The notes below the pieces were generated by a model, which was given only the letters and a program-made list of their open reading frames with translations, did not search any database and was not told the origin of the DNA. From Dasypus novemcinctus (taxonomy: Eukaryota > Chordata > Mammalia > Cingulata > Dasypodidae): DNA of 64,000 bases. The stretch spans positions 111,216,432 through 111,280,431 of the forward strand of contig NC_080685.1 in assembly GCF_030445035.2 (NCBI RefSeq). Reading direction: 5' to 3'. The translations under genes and the position numbers were made by a program. Shown piece after piece: positions 59,101-64,000 of this stretch (position 1 is its first letter; each line of letters opens with the position of its first letter).

Positions 59101-60150
59101 ATTTTTTTTTCAGGCTTTCAAATTGTTCTTTATGCTCACACAGTGTCACCTTAATATCCTTTATCTCTTTAGTCATATTTTCCTTTTTCTCCTTAAATTG
59201 ATTAAGGAGGTTTGTGTGAACATCATTGATTGGTTGTCTTAAATCCAAAGTCTCATCTTGATTCTTGGTTTGTTACTTTGGCTGGGCGATATCTTCCAGT
59301 TTCTTAAAGTGGCTTGTTATTTTGTTGATGTCTAGACATCTCATTATGTTCATGATTGTGTTCTGTTGATCAATTTCTCTCTCTTGCCTAGTAGTTTTCT
59401 TTTTCACTGCTGTTCTTTGATTTTTAGTTTAATTTTTTCTAAAACTTTAAGATTGCCCTATTTAAGTAATCAAACCAGGGGCAGGGAGCTGCTAATGGGG
59501 TTCAACCCAGATCTTCGTTTCCTGGGAAAGAAATGGGGGAGATAAGCCTGTCTTCTTTCACTTTCCCAGCTGGCCAGCAGGTGGCACTCCTTGACATTCC
59601 CTTCCATGGAGATGAAGCTTTCAATTTCCAGCTCATCTAAACCAGGGAGTTATGGTGCTTACATTCACCAAAGAGAAACCACACTCAACCTCCACCACAA
59701 TGTCCCTCCTCCCAGGGAAGAATTTGTCCTTTCTCCTCTCCATTGGCTTCTCAGCCACAGGTTTTCCCCAGGCTGTTCGCATCAGGGGTGGGCATTCCCA
59801 GCTGCAAGGACATCAACTCAGTTTTCCCTTTGACCCCTCTGTCTCTCTCCATCCCCAGTCCCTCCCCCCAAGTCCCTCCCGGATGGGACAATAGGTGTGG
59901 CACTCTCCTGGTCTGCAGGTCCTCAAAGTGACTCCCTGGGGTGGTTTGGACCACTTCTCTATTTTGCAAGAGAGCTATGCCCTACCTGAGCTACTCCAGC
60001 TCCATCTTGATCTTCCCTCTGAACACTTAAAAGTCCGTTTGGACAGAACAGTTTGGTGCATGGCAGAGACACAAGGAGGATCCAATCTGAAGGGCATTCG
60101 TGTCCATTAGGCCATTATTTCTACCACCACCTCCCCCTATTCAGAAGGGG
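59101..60150 (-). mobile_element. Minus-strand L1 5' end (ORF1 start and 5' UTR), cut at its 3' end
   Basis: 'aggctttcaaattgttctttatgctcacacagtgtcacc' is the antisense of the ORF1 coiled-coil region seen also at 49,610. C/T-rich 5' UTR sequence follows to about 60,150. It meets the plus-strand L1 3'-to-3' at 59,098. Confidence 0.55.
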
Positions 60151-60154
60151 GTGA

Positions 60155-61660
60155 AAATAGGGCTCAAAATCACTCATAAAAAGTGTTGAATGCTACTTTC
60201 CCCAAGGCTATTCCAAGAAGCAACCACCGCAGCTACAATGAGTTCTCTGAACAATTCTGATTTGAAGGGAATGGAAACTGTTTCTATACTCCATTTTCGT
60301 AGGTTTTGCTTTCATCTTCCTTTAAAGAATTTTACCACTCTCCAACTTTTTCACCTGGAGCAGCCCTCCAAATCCACAAATGCAAACCCCATGTTTGTTA
60401 AACATCTAAATGACCAATAGAATATTGTCTGACAGATGTGGTATAAGGTTGCATTCTCATCAGTATCATCATCCTCAGTATTTTTATGAAGTCATTTTAT
60501 TCTGCCTTTCAAGAGGATACTTGTAAAACATTTTTACAAGTATACTAGCAAAATATTTTTATTACATATTTTCAGTAGTTGAGCTTTGGAATGTTCTTAA
60601 ATGGGCCATGTGATTTTCTAAAATTACTGGCAAAGCTCTCACTATCTGATTTTAGAAATACATGGTCTTTATAGGTATGACATGTAGTTACCAAGGGAAA
60701 CAAAATCTAAATACCATGCAAAATCAGATGAACCAGGCTGTGAAAACCACATAATGGACTCTTTGTGGTCCTCTCATATGTCCACTTTTTAGCTGTCGTT
60801 TTAGAATTATCAACAGCTCATAGATAATGCACTCATGGTACTCTAGCTTTCTGGTTTAATTTCCATTCAAATTTTAACAAATATTTATCAAACACCTATT
60901 ACAGCACTGAAGAAGAGGCCAGTCAAATATGAGGAGAAAATAGTAAATTTGTTTGTAAGATGAAATAAGAGCTGGAACTAAAAGATCAAAGATCTCTTCT
61001 AAATCCAGTGATATGAGAAACAGACAAAAAAGATCTTTTAGGACTTGGGAATCATAGAATTTATGTAAGAATTAACAGACAACCCTAAAGCAGGAGTAAA
61101 TAAGGAAACCAAGTTAAGACAATGAATTCTGAGCCAAATCTTTGAAAAGAGTAGTCTTGTGGAGAGCCCATTATTTGAATGGCTGAGAAAAACAAAAGGG
61201 GAATGAAAGCGGAGAAGGAAAAGGGGGCATGTCCAGGGATCCCATCTCCCTGGGTAAACCTGACTATCAATGCAGAGTTAAACATGACAAGGGGAAATGC
61301 TGTTTTTCTGGTTCTGGTTTTGTGTTATTTGAAGCCTTCCTTTTTCAAACAATCTAACAAAATGTACTTGGTAACTGATTCAAACAGCAAATCCATTGAT
61401 GTGATGAAATTACATAAAGAAATCCCTGGGGACCCTTCGGAGTCAAGAAATGTGTGCCCTACTTCCCTTTGAATTCTCTCAAGAGTTTCCTCTTGACCTT
61501 TTGAAATTTGAAATCCCCACCAAGGCTTCTGACCCAGATAGCCAATCAAGTCCCTAGTATATTATGTTTGACCCAATACAAAATAAAGTCCACCTGCCCT
61601 ATACCACCCCTGTAAGATGGATAAACTCTCATCCAATCAATAGGAGTCCAGCTAATTTCC
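60155..61660. other. Unique sequence, no gene seen
   Basis: AT-rich, without nameable repeats. A perfect short hairpin (CTTGTAAA/TTTACAAG) lies at 60,521-60,541. The ORF at 61,179-61,472 has no recognised motif. Confidence 0.35.
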
Positions 61661-61664
61661 TTTT

Positions 61665-63395
61665 TTTAAATAAAATTTTATTGACATATATCATTCATAC
61701 CTGAACATCAATAAATAATAAGTATATAATCAAAGATGTTAACAAACAAACATGCATATCATTATGCAGGGCTCCTATACATCCTCCCACCACCAATACC
61801 TTGCATAGTTGTGAAATATTTGTTACAAACTATGAAAGAGCATCATCAAAATATTATTTCAGGGAGCAGATGTGGCTTAAGTGGTTGTGTACCTGCTCTC
61901 CACTTGGGAGGTCCCAGGTGCAGTTCCAGGTGCCTCCTAAAAAAACAACAAAAAACAAGCAAAACAAATGAAAAAACCAGCTCAGGGTAGTCAATATAGC
62001 TCAGTGGCTGAGCACCAGCTTCCCACATACAAGGTCCTGGGATCAATCCCTGGCCCCCGGCACCATAAAAAAAAAACAACAAAACAAAAACTACATTTGG
62101 CGTATTTACCCACCCCCAACCCACCTGATTATTAATTTCCTGTATTAGTATCACATATTTGTTATAGTTCATGAGAGAATGTCCTTATATTTGTTATATT
62201 AACCACAATCCAACTCCCACAACTGTATTTTCTGTGTCATACAGTACCCTGCTTTGTACAGTCAATTCAAAGTGTACACTCAGTGGCTCTCATTTTCATC
62301 ACGCAGTTGTGCTGCCATCACCTCAGTCAATTTTAGAATGTTTTCATTACTCCAAAAGGAAAAATCCATACTCCCTTATACTCAACAATTGTTGTCACTT
62401 AGAACTGATATAATATCTTCTTTGCTATTGCAGCAAAAATATTACAATATTACTGTTAACTATTGTCCAAAGTTATATTAGTTGTAATTCTCCCATGTAT
62501 GGCCGTATTCTTAACACTATGTGAAAGAAAAGCATTCTTATATTTACACCATTAATTGCAATCTTCATCCACTGCTGAAATCACGATGTTACACATTCCC
62601 TAGATTATTGCCTAGCTTCCGTTCCATTGATGTTCACGTCCACACACTACCACTTCCAGCCACAGTCATGTTGTAAATCAGCACTGTTGTTTATACTCAC
62701 TGTAATGTGTTACCATCAAATCTATTCATTTCCACACTTTCACAATAAACCTTATTAAAAACTCTATGTATATTAAGCATCAGCTCCCATTCTCAGCCCC
62801 CATTCTATCTCCTAGTAACCTATACTTAAGAGTTTATCTCCATGAGTTTAATCATCATATTTAGCTTATATCAGTGAGACCATACAATATTTTTGCATCT
62901 GGCTTATTTCACTCAACAAAATATCTTCTATGGTCATCCATGTTGTCATATGCATCCTGATTTCATTTCTTCTTATAGGTGAATAGTATTTCATTTTATG
63001 TATATACCACATTTTGCATATTCTTTCATTATTTGATGAACAGTTGGGCTGGTTCCATATTTTCACAGTTGTGAATAATGCTGCTATAAACATTGGTGTG
63101 CAAATGTCAGCTCACGTCCTTGCTTTCAGTTCTTCTGAATACATTCCTAGTAATGGGATTGCTGGATCATACGGCAGTTCTATATTCAGCTTCTTGAGGA
63201 ACTGCCAAACTGTCTTCCACAGAAGCTGCACCATTCTACAATCCCACCAACACTGAAGGAATGTTCCTATTTCTCCACATCCTCTTCAATTCTTGTTTTC
63301 TGTTTTTTGTTTTGTTTTGTTTTGTGTATGGCCAATGTATAAGGTGCAAAAAGGTATGATATTGTGGTTTTGATCTGCATTTCCCTAATAGCTAG
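61665..63395 (-). mobile_element. Minus-strand L1 3' end, split by a dimeric SINE
   Basis: The 3' UTR ('aataaaattttattgacatatatcattcatacc', 61,668-61,860) and the ORF2 C-terminus (about 62,866-63,300, with KMWYIHKMKYYSPI in the minus reading) flank a SINE at 61,863-62,085. Confidence 0.8.
61863..62085 (+). repeat. Dimeric DAS-type SINE
   Basis: The heads are at about 61,865-61,940 and 61,985-62,065. The linker is 'aaaaaacaagcaaaacaaatgaaaaaaccagctc'-like. 'aaatatta' precedes and a matching A/C-rich 'aaaactacatttgg' follows. Confidence 0.8.
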
Positions 63396-63837
63396 TGTGA
63401 TGGTTAAGCTAATGTGTCAACTCGGGCCAGTAATGGTGCCCAGTTGTTTGATTAAGCAAGGGATGAGCTAACTGTAATAAAAGGGCATTTCATGGACTTT
63501 AATCATCAGTGAGTTAATGGCTTAGGTTGCTGGTTACATCTACAATCAACTGCAGAGCTTGCTGGGAGCAAGGAATGATGTCTTATCCAATTACTTGCAG
63601 GCCTTAAAGGGGAAAGTAACTTCAGCATTCAAAGAGAATGCCCATCTCTACTGCACACAGCCAGTATCTCTTGGGAACTCATGGAGGACCTTCACTGGAA
63701 CCCCTGGTTTGCAGCCTGCCCTATGGAATTTGGACTTTTGCTTCACCATGATCATGTGAGAAAATTTTATAAAATCTCATGCTATTTATAGATATCTTCT
63801 ATTGGTACTGTTTCCCTAGAGAACACTGACTAATACA
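63396..63837 (+). mobile_element. ERVL-like LTR (442 bp), 5' LTR of an element leaving the window
   Basis: It starts TGTGATGGTTAAGC and ends GACTAATACA. The ending 'tattggtactgtttccctagagaacactgactaatac' is typical of class III (ERVL/MLT2-like) LTRs. TGGTACTGGGAGTGG follows three bases later (63,841), resembling the tRNA-Leu primer site of that class. It is inserted in L1 sequence. Confidence 0.7.
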
Positions 63838-63840
63838 GCT

Positions 63841-64000
63841 TGGTACTGGGAGTGGTTCTTGAGAAAGAGAATCTTGAAAATGAGATTTCTGAAATTGTTC
63901 TGGGATTTTGCAATAGGCTCTCTACTCTGATTAGATTCAATGGCACTAATGACTCTCTTTCCAATACTCAAGAGGCCACTGACAGTCCATGGCATGAGTT
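63841..64000 (+). mobile_element. Start of ERVL-like internal region
   Basis: The primer-site-like sequence (63,841-63,862) is followed by 140 bases of leader. The element continues beyond the window, so nothing can be said of its genes. Confidence 0.5.

Noticed and set aside
56846..60150. Twin-primed L1 inversion
   Set aside because: Twin priming puts the inverted 5' part tail-outward next to the 3' part; here both pieces are 5' halves facing each other.

Overview
The window is mammalian nuclear DNA that is almost wholly made of interspersed repeats. No intact host protein-coding gene is visible. The short tRNA-like SINEs (A box 'tggctca...', B box 'ggttcaaaccc', then an A-rich tail) look like the DAS-type SINEs of armadillos, and several L1 3' ends belong to one lineage with a G-rich 3' UTR. 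I therefore infer a xenarthran, most likely an armadillo, but I could not run a database search.

Layout. 1-5.2 kb: L1 pieces in both orientations, with a dimeric SINE split by a later L1 3' end. 5.2-10.8 kb: mixed low-repeat sequence with SINEs, MIR-like pieces and ancient repeat fragments. 10.83-17.85 kb: a young class II (betaretrovirus-like) endogenous retrovirus in + orientation. It has two 539/540-bp LTRs about 1.3% apart, a 6-bp target duplication ACGGTT, a tRNA-Lys3-type primer site, open gag, pro and pol in three successive -1 frames, and a heavily deleted env region that keeps a short arginine-rich ORF. 17.86-25.5 kb: L1 and HAL1-like elements, a solo class I-like LTR (23,176-23,792, TSD TATA) and an MLT1-like LTR. 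25.5-28.8 kb: the 3' half of a minus-strand L1 with an unusually long 3' UTR. 28.8-44 kb: older L1 3' UTR copies, SINEs, MIR/L2 fragments and unassigned sequence. 44.4-53.4 kb: minus-strand L1 sequence carrying two later insertions, an L1 3' end (16-bp TSD) and a full-length ANP32E retrocopy (13-bp TSD) with one frameshift. 53.4-63.4 kb: further L1 3' ends, two convergent 3'-truncated L1 copies and unique sequence. 63.4-64 kb: an ERVL-like 5' LTR running out of the window.

The retrovirus is the only unit whose parts work together. Its LTR carries a TATA box and poly(A) signal. Gag has a myristoylation start, a PPAY late motif, a major homology region and two zinc knuckles. Pro would be made by -1 frameshifting at TTTAAAC, followed by a convincing H-type pseudoknot. 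Pol keeps all visible catalytic residues of RT, RNase H and integrase. The envelope is not functional as read: only a leader and the N-terminal surface segment remain. The element therefore looks like a recently integrated provirus that cannot make an envelope but may still make Gag/Pro/Pol, and perhaps a Rec/Rem-like RNA-export protein.
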